This document shows positions 25,076 through 33,320 of a stretch of 64,000 bases of DNA, piece after piece; position 1 is the stretch's first letter, and every line of letters starts with the position of its first letter. The stretch comes from an uncultured Bacteroidales bacterium (GTDB taxonomy: Bacteria > Bacteroidota > Bacteroidia > Bacteroidales > UBA932). Both the position numbers and the translations under genes were made by a program. Below the pieces are notes generated by a model. It was not told the origin of the DNA. It did not search any database and saw nothing but the letters and a program-made list of their open reading frames with translations. The stretch is from positions 55,479 to 119,478 of the forward strand of contig CALYTI010000002.1 of assembly GCA_945487035.1 (NCBI GenBank), written 5' to 3'.

Positions 25076-26185
25076 ATGAAAAAAGTAACCCTTTCAAAAG
25101 CCGCGGGCGCAGCCGCCCTGGCTCTGGCCCTGACGGCCGCCCAATCCTGTGATTTCAAAATGGGGAAAGACGAATCCGGGGGAGTTCTCGAAATCCACTT
25201 TGTCCAGGACGCCCGCCTGCCGGTAGCCGAACCCTGGCAAATGGACACCAAGGCCGTTGCTGCCGCCGACACCAACGAATTCATCCTTTCGGTAACCGAC
25301 TCCAAAGGAGCCTCCCTGTACTACGGCAAATTCGGTGCAGCCCCGCAGTCCATAGTTACCGCCCCGGGAACCTACACCGTCAGTGCCAAATCCTGCGAAT
25401 TTGTCACTCCTGTCTTTGCCTGTCCCCAATATGGTGATACTCAGGTTGTTGTTGTTAAAAGCGGGGAAGTGTGCAGCGTCACCCTCGACTGCTGTCAGAT
25501 CAACAGCGGAATACGCCTCAAAATCGACCCTGAATTCCTGGTGGAATACCCCAACGGGGTGCTCTTCCTCAAATCTGCTGACGGCAAACTTATGTACAGC
25601 TACACCGAGAAGCGCATAGCCTATTTCCGTCCCGGCAATGTCTCCCTTGTGCTGAACAACGAAGGCAAGGAAAGTGTCATCTGCAACCGCAGCCTTGAAG
25701 CAAGGGAAGTGCTCACTATGTATCTTAGCGTAGCATCGTCCGGGAGCAGCTCCGCTGCGGGGATACACGTGCAGGTTGACACCTCCAGAACCTGGACCTC
25801 TGAAAACCTTGTAATAGGAGGCGGCAGTTCAGGCAAAGGAAAAGAAAAGGAAGATGCCTTCAGCGTTGCCCAGGCCAAGGATAACATAGGAGCAACGGAT
25901 GTTTGGGTTACAGGCTATATTGTAGGAGGTGACCTCTCTTCTTCAAGATGCTCATTCACAGCTCCTTTCACTTCAAGAACCAATGTCGCCATAGCAGCCA
26001 AGTCCAGCTGCACGGACAAGGAATCCTGCCTGTCCGTACAGCTTTCGAGCGGAGCGGTGCGTGATGCCCTCAATCTTGTGGACAATCCCGGCTTGCTGGG
26101 CAAGCAGGTATGGCTGAAGGGAGACATAGTTCCTGCCTACTACGGCATCCCGGGCATTCAATCAATCTCGGAATACGAATTGTAG
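25076..26185 (+). CDS. Bacteroidales lipoprotein with DUF4493-like and DUF6359-like regions
   Basis: This is a 369-residue lipoprotein. The signal peptide ends LALTAAQSC, and lipidation is expected at that Cys. The first 200 residues form a beta-rich region of the DUF4493 kind (LEIHFVQDARLPVAEPW, later LYYGKFGAAP). A linker with GGGSSGKGKEKED joins it to a C-terminal region (about 265-369) resembling DUF6359, an OB-like domain, with VWVTGYIVGGD and VWLKGDIVPAYYGIPG. The domain names are recalled resemblance, not a search result. The function is unknown; surface attachment is likely. It has its own promoter and ends at a shared terminator. Confidence 0.7.
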   Translation: MKKVTLSKAAGAAALALALTAAQSCDFKMGKDESGGVLEIHFVQDARLPVAEPWQMDTKAVAAADTNEFILSVTDSKGASLYYGKFGAAPQSIVTAPGTYTVSAKSCEFVTPVFACPQYGDTQVVVVKSGEVCSVTLDCCQINSGIRLKIDPEFLVEYPNGVLFLKSADGKLMYSYTEKRIAYFRPGNVSLVLNNEGKESVICNRSLEAREVLTMYLSVASSGSSSAAGIHVQVDTSRTWTSENLVIGGGSSGKGKEKEDAFSVAQAKDNIGATDVWVTGYIVGGDLSSSRCSFTAPFTSRTNVAIAAKSSCTDKESCLSVQLSSGAVRDALNLVDNPGLLGKQVWLKGDIVPAYYGIPGIQSISEYEL

Positions 26186-26188
26186 GAT

Positions 26189-26229
26189 AAAAATATCCCT
26201 CCGGCAGAGCTTGTCAGAGGGATATTTAC
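26189..26229. terminator. Bidirectional hairpin terminator
   Basis: AAATATCCCTC (26191-26201) and GAGGGATATTT (26217-26227) form an 11-bp stem with A/T-rich outer ends. It lies between convergent genes ending at 26185 and 26249. Confidence 0.7.
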
Positions 26230-26248
26230 TTCTATGTAAAGCAATACT

Positions 26249-27154
26249 CTATTTTACCCTGAGCGAAAGCCCGGCGAAAATGGTGTCGGGAGCAAGGTCC
26301 ACCACGGCCCGCTCTTCGCCCGCCATACAGAAGCCGCACTTTTCGCATACCCCCGGAACCATACTTCCCGCACACATAGGGGAGCGGGTCCCGTCGGTCA
26401 GCACATAATTGGTCATCCAGCAGACTTTCTTGAATTTCAAATCCCTCATATGCTTGAGGCCCGTAGAGGAGTTCATAATAGGATAGCCTTTCTTCTTGTA
26501 TTCAAGTATGAGGTCTATCACTTCGCCGCGGCGCTTCCAGTCGAGGGCAAGGGCCTCGCTCCCCGGGAAAGGCGTGTGGAAATTCAGGGAAATCTTCTGG
26601 ATGTATGGGCTTTGTTTCGCATATTCAATCGCCTCTGCCACACCATCGGCATTAAGGGTGTTGATGGCCATATTGACGCTTACCGCAGGGTGGCCGCAGG
26701 CGGCAATGTTGTGCTCCAGGCGCCCGAAGGTACCTTCGCCCCTAATGCTCTCGTGGTATTTGCCGACTCCGTCCATAGATACCCAGATGCTGTCGGCACG
26801 GCAGCCGCTGAAGTCCTTCTGGGCGTTGGTCGTGATGGTGCAGGAGAAAAAGCCCAGCTCGTGGGCAAGGTCGCAGAGGGAGTTGATGTCATAGTCCCCG
26901 TCCCTCCAGAGCATAGGCTCTCCGCCTTCGAAGTCCACGAAGCGGCTGCCCAGCGAAAGGCAGTACTGCAGTTCCTCGCGGATTTGTGCGTAGGTCTTGG
27001 TAATGGGGTCCTTGTGGTTATAGACCGAACAGTGCCTGCAACTGAGGTTGCAGCGGTCGGAGATGAAAATGACGCTCTGCAGCGGGGCCTTTCTGCCGAA
27101 GAATTTGGCGCGGACCCACCACCAGCCGAGATATGCAAGTTGGGTAAATTTCAT
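26249..27154 (-). CDS. Radical SAM enzyme with extra C-terminal cysteines
   Basis: This 301-residue protein has the radical SAM motif CNLSCRHC (Cys35, Cys39, Cys42) and the FEGGEPML SAM-binding segment. The C-terminal part has further cysteines at about 245, 261, 270, 273 and 276 (PMCAG, CEKCGFC), enough for an auxiliary iron-sulfur cluster in the manner of SPASM or HpnH-type enzymes. The first 20 residues are hydrophobic and aromatic (LAYLGWWWVRAKFFG), suggesting membrane association. It starts one base after the prenyltransferase stop, so both are probably translated from one message. The substrate is unknown; a prenylated quinone or lipid is plausible from context. Confidence 0.8.
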   Translation of the reverse strand: MKFTQLAYLGWWWVRAKFFGRKAPLQSVIFISDRCNLSCRHCSVYNHKDPITKTYAQIREELQYCLSLGSRFVDFEGGEPMLWRDGDYDINSLCDLAHELGFFSCTITTNAQKDFSGCRADSIWVSMDGVGKYHESIRGEGTFGRLEHNIAACGHPAVSVNMAINTLNADGVAEAIEYAKQSPYIQKISLNFHTPFPGSEALALDWKRRGEVIDLILEYKKKGYPIMNSSTGLKHMRDLKFKKVCWMTNYVLTDGTRSPMCAGSMVPGVCEKCGFCMAGEERAVVDLAPDTIFAGLSLRVK

Positions 27155-27155
27155 A

Positions 27156-28166
27156 TTATCCTATAATTCTTAGTATAATGGCAACAGCGGCGAAAACAAA
27201 GCAGAAACCGCTCAGAAGGTTGCGTGCCGTAAGCCAGCGTATCATAAACCAGTCTATGCCGGCTGCGCGTATGCCTTTCCAATCCGGCATTGAGCCCAGC
27301 CACCACGCAGGCCGCTCGACTTCCATAAGTTCGCCTTTGCAGAATAGCTGCAGGGAACGGAAGAGCCATACTCCGCGCGGCAGCATTACCAGCACTGCAA
27401 GGTAGGCCGGGTGAAGGTAGCCTGTGCATACAGCGAGCACAACCAGCAGGAAAGGAACGAAAATGAGTATGAGCGAGCAGGCAAGACAGGCCCCGGTGCT
27501 GCCGAGCAGGCGGGCGAAGGTCATTTTGTTGCTGGCCTCATCTCCTTTGAGGTCTATGAAACTGTGCGTGAACAAGATGTCGGTGACGAGCATTCCAACC
27601 GGGATTCCGGTAAGTACTATCCCCCAATCCAGGCTGCCGCAGGATGCGACATACACTCCGCTCATCAGCAGGGGCCCGAATATGATGCCTATTACCAGCT
27701 CTCCCAGTCCGCGGTACGCCAGCTTGAGGGGAGGAGCGGAGTAGAAGGCTCCAAGAAAGCCGCAGATGGCTACAATCAGGGGAATGCTCCAGTTGAAATC
27801 CATTTTCCACCAGATGGCAAGGCCGCAGCCCAGAGCCAGCGCAAGGAAGGCTGCAATTGCCAGGGCGGTGCTTTTGAGGGTCTGCTCTCCGCTGCTCAGA
27901 TATGGATATTTCACCATCATGGCGCGGAAGCCCTGGCGGGTGACCTTGTCACGGTCGCTGAGCATATCCACGCGGTAATCGAACCAGTCGTCGGCAAGGT
28001 TCATTGCAAGATGGGCCATTGCGACGCCGACGATGGCGAGCAGGGCTGTCCACCATACGAATCCTTCATTGTTGCTTGCCATTACTGCCGCAAGAAATGC
28101 CGGCATTACGCTCTGCGCCAGAGACCTGTAGCGCGCGTTTTTGAACCAATACTGTACCGTATTCAT
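27156..28166 (-). CDS. UbiA-family prenyltransferase, MenA-like
   Basis: This is a 336-residue membrane protein with about nine helices. The first metal/diphosphate motif is NLADDWFDYRVD (Asn56, Asp59, Asp60, Asp63, Asp67) and the second is HSFIDLKGDEASNK. FYSAPPLKLAYRGLGELVIG is a UbiA hallmark and resembles MenA. It should attach a polyprenyl chain to an aromatic or other acceptor. MenA function would supply the quinone that NQR reduces, but the unusual N-terminus and the radical SAM partner leave other lipids possible. It starts only 8 nt after the 3' end of tRNA-Gly on the same strand. Confidence 0.8.
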   Translation of the reverse strand: MNTVQYWFKNARYRSLAQSVMPAFLAAVMASNNEGFVWWTALLAIVGVAMAHLAMNLADDWFDYRVDMLSDRDKVTRQGFRAMMVKYPYLSSGEQTLKSTALAIAAFLALALGCGLAIWWKMDFNWSIPLIVAICGFLGAFYSAPPLKLAYRGLGELVIGIIFGPLLMSGVYVASCGSLDWGIVLTGIPVGMLVTDILFTHSFIDLKGDEASNKMTFARLLGSTGACLACSLILIFVPFLLVVLAVCTGYLHPAYLAVLVMLPRGVWLFRSLQLFCKGELMEVERPAWWLGSMPDWKGIRAAGIDWFMIRWLTARNLLSGFCFVFAAVAIILRIIG

Positions 28167-28174
28167 AGAAAAAG

Positions 28175-28245
28175 AGCGGGATACGGGAGTCGGACCCGCC
28201 TCCTCAGCTTGGGAAGCTGATGCACTACCGATGTGCTAATCCCGC
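28175..28245 (-). tRNA. tRNA-Gly (anticodon CCC)
   Basis: The cloverleaf on the minus strand has acceptor GCGGGAT/ATCCCGC, D stem GCAC/GTGC, anticodon stem TCAGC/GCTGA with loop TTCCCAA, and T arm GCGGG-TCCGACT-CCCGT. The discriminator is U, as usual for tRNA-Gly. No CCA is encoded. UbiA begins 8 nt after its end. Confidence 0.93.
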
Positions 28246-28275
28246 TTTGGGAATACAAAGGTATCAATTTTTTAG

Positions 28276-28283
28276 TATATTCG
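28276..28283 (+). promoter_or_regulatory. TATATTCG box for the YfhO-like gene
   Basis: TATATTCG lies 18 nt before the ATG at 28302, giving a very short leader. TTTG at 28246-28249 is 26 nt upstream, longer than the usual gap. Confidence 0.4.
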
Positions 28284-28301
28284 CGAAAATAAATTCAAGG
28301 A

Positions 28302-30800
28302 ATGAAAAAATTCAAGGTTTTCCTCTCCAAATACGGCGCCTACATCGTTGCCGCCATTGTTTTCGTCACTCTTACTTTGGTTTATTGTATGCCGGCCCTG
28401 AGCGGCAAGGTTCTCCAGCAGGGAGATACCCTTCAGTGGAAGGGAATGGCCCACGAGCTGAAGGAATACAATGAAACGGCTGAAACTCCCGCCAACTGGA
28501 CCAACTCGATGTTCGGAGGTATGCCGGGCTACCAGATAACGATGAAGAACCCGGGCAATGCCGTAACCGATGTCGTCTGGGCTGTGGACCGTTTCTTCAG
28601 AGGACTCACCACCTTGTTTTTCAATTCCATATTTGCTCTGCTGCTTGGCTATTTCATAGGCTTCTTCCTGATGCTGAGGGCCTTCGGGGTAGAGAAATGG
28701 ATGAGCATAGTCGGCGCTATAGCCGTTGCTATGTCCTCCTATTTCTTCCTTATCATCCCGGCAGGCCACGAGACCAAGGCGCTGACTCTCGGGATGATGG
28801 CGCCCGTAATAGGCGGCTTCTTCCTTATTTTCCGGGGTAAATACGGCTGGGGAGCCGCTCTTGTCATGCTCTACAGCTCCATAGGTATGATGAAGCATCC
28901 GCAGATGTCCTATTACCTCTTTATGATGATGGGGCTCTTCGGCATTGCGGAGATTTATATCCATATCAAGGAAAAGCGCCTGAAGGACCTGGGCATCGCG
29001 GTAGCGGTCTTTGCGCTTGCACTCGCGGTGGGCGTCGGAACGGGCTACAGCACCCTTAAGGCGAATTCCGAATATATGAAGGAGACTATGCGCGGCGGCC
29101 ATTCCGACCTCGTGGCGGAGGGCGAAGGCGCTTCCAAGGGCTTGGATATCGAATATGCCACCGCCTGGAGCTACGGCATTGACGAGACCCTGACCCTGCT
29201 GATTCCGAATTATATGGGCGGAAGCTCCAACTACAATGTAGGCAGGAACTCGCAGATGTACAAGACTCTGGTGAGCGCAGGGGTGAACCGGGGCTATGCG
29301 GCCGATATGGTTTCCAATCTGCCGACCTATTGGGGAGAACAGCCTTTCACGGCGGGGCCTGTCTATATAGGCGCCATAGTATGCTTCCTCTTCCTGCTGG
29401 GCTGCCTGATTGTGAAGGGACCGTACAAATGGGCCCTGATAGCAGCTACGGTTTTCTCGGTTCTGCTGTCCTGGGGCCATAACTTTATGGGGCTTACAGA
29501 GCTGTTCTACAACTGGTTCCCGTTCTACAACAAGTTCAGGACGGTTTCCTCGATACTGGTGGTCGCCGAAATCGCTATGCCTCTGCTCGGTTTCCTGGCG
29601 CTCAAGACCATTGCTGATGCGCGCAGGAGCGGGAGCTGGGATGAGCTGAGGCGCGGCTATCTGCGCTCTACCGCAATTGCTGCGGGGGTGACGGGAGGTA
29701 TATGCTTGATTTTCGCTCTTTTCGGCGGGTCAATATGCTCCTTCTCCTCAAGCTATGATGCGCATACCCTGGGCGGGATGCCGCAGTGGTTTATGGATGC
29801 GCTCTATGATCAGCGTGCCTCTATGCTGCGGGCCGATGCCTGGCGTTCGCTCATTTTCATTACGCTGGGAGCCGGAGTGCTCGCGCTGCATCTTGCGGAC
29901 AAGCTCAAATATGCTCCTTTCGTTGCCGCGCTCGGAGTTCTGGTGCTCGCTGACCTGTGGCCGGTGAACAAGCGCTTCTTCGGCGATGACAACTGGGTGA
30001 GCGCAAAGCAGAACGACAGCTACTTCCAGATGCAGCCTTACGAGAAGGAGATACTCAAGGATGAAGGGTATTTCAGGGTGATGAACCTTACTACCGATAC
30101 CTTCAACGAGTCCCGCACTTCCTATTATCTGCATTCGGTGGGAGGCTACCACGCAGCCAAGCTTCGCCGCTATCAGGACCTTATCAACGAGCATCTGAGC
30201 AAGGGCAATATGGAAGTGCTCAATATGCTCAATACCAAGTATTTCATTCAGAATCGCGACGGAGTGCCCCAGCCTGTGCTCAATCCGGGTGCCTATGGCA
30301 ATGCCTGGTTTGTGGATGAGGTGCAGCTGGTGGAGAGTGCAAGGCAGGAGAGCGATGCGCTCAATGTGCTGGACCTTCGCCACAGCGCCGTAGCAGACGC
30401 CAAATTCGCCCCTCTTGTTAAGGTAAGGGAAAGCTCCTGCGAGGGTTCAATAGAGCTGCTCTCCTACGCTCCGGACCGTCTGGTCTATCATAGCAGCAGC
30501 TCTTCGGATGCCACCGCAGTGTTCTCGGAGATATATTATCCTTACGGCTGGAAGTCCTACATAGACGGTGAGCCGAGCGATCATTTTAGGGTTGACTATG
30601 TGCTCAGGGCGATGACAGTGCCGGCAGGAGAACACGAAATCGTGTTCGAATTCCGTCCGGATTCGCTCTACAAGGGATATAAGGTGAATGCCCTGTTCAA
30701 GGCTGTTATGTATGTCTTTATCGGGCTCTTGATAGCAGGCCTCGTGTCACGTGCGCTCGGAAAAGGACCAAAGTGGCTCCGCACTCTGGGCGCAGAGTAA
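28302..30800 (+). CDS. YfhO-like polytopic membrane protein
   Basis: This 832-residue protein has about 13 predicted helices: one near the N-terminus, a long luminal loop (about 40-90) and further helices to about 520. A soluble region and a last helix near residue 800 follow. The overall form and segments such as MPALSGKVLQQGDTLQWKGM and the late YYPYGWKSYIDGE fit the YfhO family of GT-C-like membrane proteins. In firmicutes YfhO is linked to glycosylation of lipoteichoic acid. Here it stands next to teichoic-acid-like enzymes, which supports a surface-glycan role. Its last 83 nt overlap the end of the convergent GT2 gene. Confidence 0.8.
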   Translation: MKKFKVFLSKYGAYIVAAIVFVTLTLVYCMPALSGKVLQQGDTLQWKGMAHELKEYNETAETPANWTNSMFGGMPGYQITMKNPGNAVTDVVWAVDRFFRGLTTLFFNSIFALLLGYFIGFFLMLRAFGVEKWMSIVGAIAVAMSSYFFLIIPAGHETKALTLGMMAPVIGGFFLIFRGKYGWGAALVMLYSSIGMMKHPQMSYYLFMMMGLFGIAEIYIHIKEKRLKDLGIAVAVFALALAVGVGTGYSTLKANSEYMKETMRGGHSDLVAEGEGASKGLDIEYATAWSYGIDETLTLLIPNYMGGSSNYNVGRNSQMYKTLVSAGVNRGYAADMVSNLPTYWGEQPFTAGPVYIGAIVCFLFLLGCLIVKGPYKWALIAATVFSVLLSWGHNFMGLTELFYNWFPFYNKFRTVSSILVVAEIAMPLLGFLALKTIADARRSGSWDELRRGYLRSTAIAAGVTGGICLIFALFGGSICSFSSSYDAHTLGGMPQWFMDALYDQRASMLRADAWRSLIFITLGAGVLALHLADKLKYAPFVAALGVLVLADLWPVNKRFFGDDNWVSAKQNDSYFQMQPYEKEILKDEGYFRVMNLTTDTFNESRTSYYLHSVGGYHAAKLRRYQDLINEHLSKGNMEVLNMLNTKYFIQNRDGVPQPVLNPGAYGNAWFVDEVQLVESARQESDALNVLDLRHSAVADAKFAPLVKVRESSCEGSIELLSYAPDRLVYHSSSSSDATAVFSEIYYPYGWKSYIDGEPSDHFRVDYVLRAMTVPAGEHEIVFEFRPDSLYKGYKVNALFKAVMYVFIGLLIAGLVSRALGKGPKWLRTLGAE

Positions 30801-31617
30801 GGCAGTAGGCAAACAGCAGTACCAGTGTGGCGCACCATTTGACGGCTTCCGCAAGAAGCCGTTTTGCATATGTCCCTTCGGCTTTGCTGCGGATGCGTTC
30901 GCTGCGGCCAACTCCGTCCCCGAAACGCCTGATATAGTCCAGGGTGGTGCGGCTCTGAGGAATCACGTGCTCCACTTTCAGCTCGGGGAGATAAATGATT
31001 TTGTGCCCGGCGGCCTTGATGCGTTGGAAGAGGTCTTTTTCTTCCCCGCCCATCAGGTTTTTGCCGCTGCGCCCGAGTTCGGGATTGAAAACTCCCGTTT
31101 TCTCAAGTACGCTGCGGCGGAAGCCCATATTTGCCCCGATTGGGTATTTGTTTTTCGGAAATTCCTTTGTTTCGGCTCCCATATCAAGGCCTGATACCCA
31201 GGACAGGGACCAGCGGCATAGCCAGCGCGGAGTCTTTCCGTCTTCGAAAAGGGGAGTAATGCGGCCTCCGAAGGCTCCGGCGTCCGGGTGGGAGTCCAGA
31301 GCTTTGCGCAGCTGCTCAAGATAGTCCGGGGCGACCATAGAATCATCGTCCAGAAAGACCAGGATGTCTCCTTTTGCTTCCTTGATGCCTCTGTTGCGGG
31401 CGTGTGAGAGGCCCTGCTTTGTTTCAAGAATGTAGCGTCCAGGGAAGTCGGGATGGGAGTCGAGGTAGCCTTTTATCAGGGATGCGCTGCTGTCGGTGGA
31501 GTTGTTATCCACGACAAGGACCTCGAGCATCTTGTTTTGGCAGGCGATGCGCAGGTGCTCAAGGCATTCAGTTATGTATTTCTCCCTATTGTAGGTGCAG
31601 ATAATCGCTGATATCAT
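30718..31617 (-). CDS. Family 2 glycosyltransferase
   Basis: This is a 299-residue GT-A-fold transferase. It opens MISAIICTYNREKYI, has VLVVDNNSTDSS for nucleotide binding, a DDDS metal motif near residue 90 and a GGEEKDLF acceptor-side segment. A hydrophobic C-terminal stretch (about 265-285) may anchor it to the membrane. The start at 31617 is chosen because the family begins directly at the first beta strand; an ATG at 31668 would lengthen the overlap with the TagF-like gene from 32 to 83 nt. It probably adds a sugar during surface polymer synthesis, with donor and acceptor unknown. Confidence 0.87.
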   Translation of the reverse strand: MISAIICTYNREKYITECLEHLRIACQNKMLEVLVVDNNSTDSSASLIKGYLDSHPDFPGRYILETKQGLSHARNRGIKEAKGDILVFLDDDSMVAPDYLEQLRKALDSHPDAGAFGGRITPLFEDGKTPRWLCRWSLSWVSGLDMGAETKEFPKNKYPIGANMGFRRSVLEKTGVFNPELGRSGKNLMGGEEKDLFQRIKAAGHKIIYLPELKVEHVIPQSRTTLDYIRRFGDGVGRSERIRSKAEGTYAKRLLAEAVKWCATLVLLFAYCLTLRPECGATLVLFRAHVTRGLLSRAR

Positions 31618-32773
31618 TTCTTTCTGTCCCCCAGAATTTGTCTGCGAGGGCTTTTCTTGATGCTTCATCCAGGGCTTTCGGGCCCTCTTTGATGGCAGTT
31701 TGGAGCTGCTCGCGCGTGAATGTTCTTTGTCCTATGGTGTTTTCCTCGAACGGGAAGTAGAATTCGTGCTCTTTCACATAGTCTTCGTAGTCGTAAAGAT
31801 AGAGGACCACGCTTTTGCCCGGCATGAGGATGTAGTCGTAAAGTATTGAAGAATAGTCAGTTATCAGACAGTCCGTGAATGGCAACAGGGGATAGGCGTC
31901 GAAGCCGGGGTCGAGTACCAGGATGCTGGAGCTATGGAGGCCCTCCGGCAGGGAGCAGTTGTAATGGGGCTTGAGTATGAGAAGGTCCCCGTTTTCCTGC
32001 AGTATGCTTGAGAGGCTTTCCAGTCCGGCGAATATGTCTTTCTGGGATTCACGCCAGGTCGGCATATAGATATAGACCTTTCCCTTGCAGGCGTTGAGGC
32101 GTGCGATTGTTTGCTGCTCCTGCGGGCTGCAGAATCTGCTGATGAAGGCTTCCCTTTCCTTGGGACTGCAGGTCAGGATGGTGTTTCGCGGGTAACTGCA
32201 CTTGAGGCATCTGTTTTCCGGTATGCGGAAGGCGCTTGCGAACATAGGGGTCTGGAAATCGGAGGCGCTTACAAGAAGGTCCGGACGGCGGAAGACTTCG
32301 GGATGGTAGAATACTTCGCGCGGGCGGCGCTCTGCGTAGCGGGCAGCGAGGGGCCCGTCGGTGATGTTGAATTCGGTGCGCTTGAGGCCGACTCCGTGCC
32401 ATAGGTTCACTACGCAGGCGCCGCCGCTAAGGGCCCAGAGTATGTCGGAGGTATAGGCGTTTACGAACCACAGGCCGCTTCGCAGGGCTCTCCACAGGCC
32501 TTTGGGGGAGAAGAGGTATTGCGCGCGGAGGCCCAGTGAGCGTATATGCTGTACGCAGGCTTTGTCGGGGCTTATCCATACGGCGTCGCGGCCTTGCCGG
32601 CTGTAGCGGATGAAGAGATATTTGGCATTGCCTTCAAAACCGGAGCGCGGAGCTCCGAAGGCCATCATTGTCCGCTTCCTCGGCACGAGGAACGAAAAGG
32701 GATAGGCCAGATATGATGCCAGATATGCGGGAAAGCGTGACACTTTGCGGAATTGGGTTATCCTTTGTAACAA
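31586..32773 (-). CDS. CDP-glycerol glycerophosphotransferase family (TagF-like)
   Basis: This 395-residue protein carries the family marks NLWHGVGLKRTEF, YMPTWRESQ and DCLITDYSSILYDYIL. Known members transfer glycerol- or ribitol-phosphate units from CDP-alditols to teichoic acids; Gram-negative homologues build phosphate-containing capsules or O-antigens. Only the single catalytic domain is present. The gene overlaps the DUF2442 gene upstream by 16 nt and the GT2 gene downstream by 32 nt, so these cistrons form one unit. With LicD nearby, a phosphodiester-modified glycan is likely. Confidence 0.88.
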   Translation of the reverse strand: MLQRITQFRKVSRFPAYLASYLAYPFSFLVPRKRTMMAFGAPRSGFEGNAKYLFIRYSRQGRDAVWISPDKACVQHIRSLGLRAQYLFSPKGLWRALRSGLWFVNAYTSDILWALSGGACVVNLWHGVGLKRTEFNITDGPLAARYAERRPREVFYHPEVFRRPDLLVSASDFQTPMFASAFRIPENRCLKCSYPRNTILTCSPKEREAFISRFCSPQEQQTIARLNACKGKVYIYMPTWRESQKDIFAGLESLSSILQENGDLLILKPHYNCSLPEGLHSSSILVLDPGFDAYPLLPFTDCLITDYSSILYDYILMPGKSVVLYLYDYEDYVKEHEFYFPFEENTIGQRTFTREQLQTAIKEGPKALDEASRKALADKFWGTERNDISDYLHLQ

Positions 32774-33021
32774 ACGGCATCTTCATTTAGTGTCCTTTCG
32801 CACAGTCCACCGTGAGAGAACATTCCTTCAAAACTTAAATCCTCATCAATCTGTGGCCAATGAATGCCTGAATATGTAAGATAAAAATCCTCTCTTTGGG
32901 ATTGGGTTGCATTCTGGAGGCGCTTCCACATTGAAAAAGGGTAACTTGCCACGAGACCGTCACGTGTCTTGGCATAAACGTGGGTATCATCTACCCAAAC
33001 CTTTTCAATAAAGCGCTGCAT
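32758..33021 (-). CDS. DUF2442-like small protein
   Basis: This 87-residue protein resembles DUF2442: an early VWVDDTHVYAKTRDG hairpin and a late YSGIHWPQIDEDLSFEGMF segment. Members often pair with DUF4160 proteins in toxin-antitoxin-like loci, but no DUF4160 gene is visible here. It precedes and overlaps the TagF-like gene by 16 nt, so it shares that transcript. It looks like an accessory insertion in the surface-polymer operon. The function is unknown. Confidence 0.7.
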   Translation of the reverse strand: MQRFIEKVWVDDTHVYAKTRDGLVASYPFSMWKRLQNATQSQREDFYLTYSGIHWPQIDEDLSFEGMFSHGGLCERTLNEDAVCYKG

Positions 33022-33200
33022 ATCAATATGTTTTTTTGAAATACTCGTTCCAACGATTTTTTATGACCTCGATATTACACAAAAGTATAAACTTTTGATG
33101 AAATGACAAATAGTTGCCGGGTGAGGTGCCGTACTGAAAGCAGTTTACTACAATAGAGGCCTTGGGTGTAATTATAAGATGTTGATTATCAATGATTTAA

Positions 33201-33237
33201 TTTTTTCGTATGGGGTGATTTCACCCATACGAAAAAA
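33201..33237. terminator. Bidirectional intrinsic terminator
   Basis: TTTTTTCGTATGGG pairs with CCCATACGAAAAAA, with TGA/TCA continuing the stem beyond one bulged G. T-runs on both sides allow function on either strand. It lies downstream of the aldehyde dehydrogenase. Apart from this and the 39-bp repeat, the gap 33022-33304 shows no gene. Confidence 0.85.
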
Positions 33238-33281
33238 CTAAAGTGTTATGTATCAAATAGTTATAATTTCACCTTCCCTCC

Positions 33282-33320
33282 CGCCACAATCACGAGATAG
33301 TGTTTTAGAGCAGTTTCTTC
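33282..33320 (-). repeat. 39-bp inverted repeat, left copy
   Basis: The 39 bases are the exact reverse complement of 34747-34785. On the minus strand this copy encodes the last codons (KKLL and TAA) of the aldehyde dehydrogenase. Its outer half repeats the 3' end of licD, which has no role here. Confidence 0.95.

Noticed and set aside
28272..29480. A 402-codon open frame opposite the YfhO-like gene
   Set aside because: It is antisense to a clear membrane protein, and its His/Gly-rich product is typical of a shadow frame.
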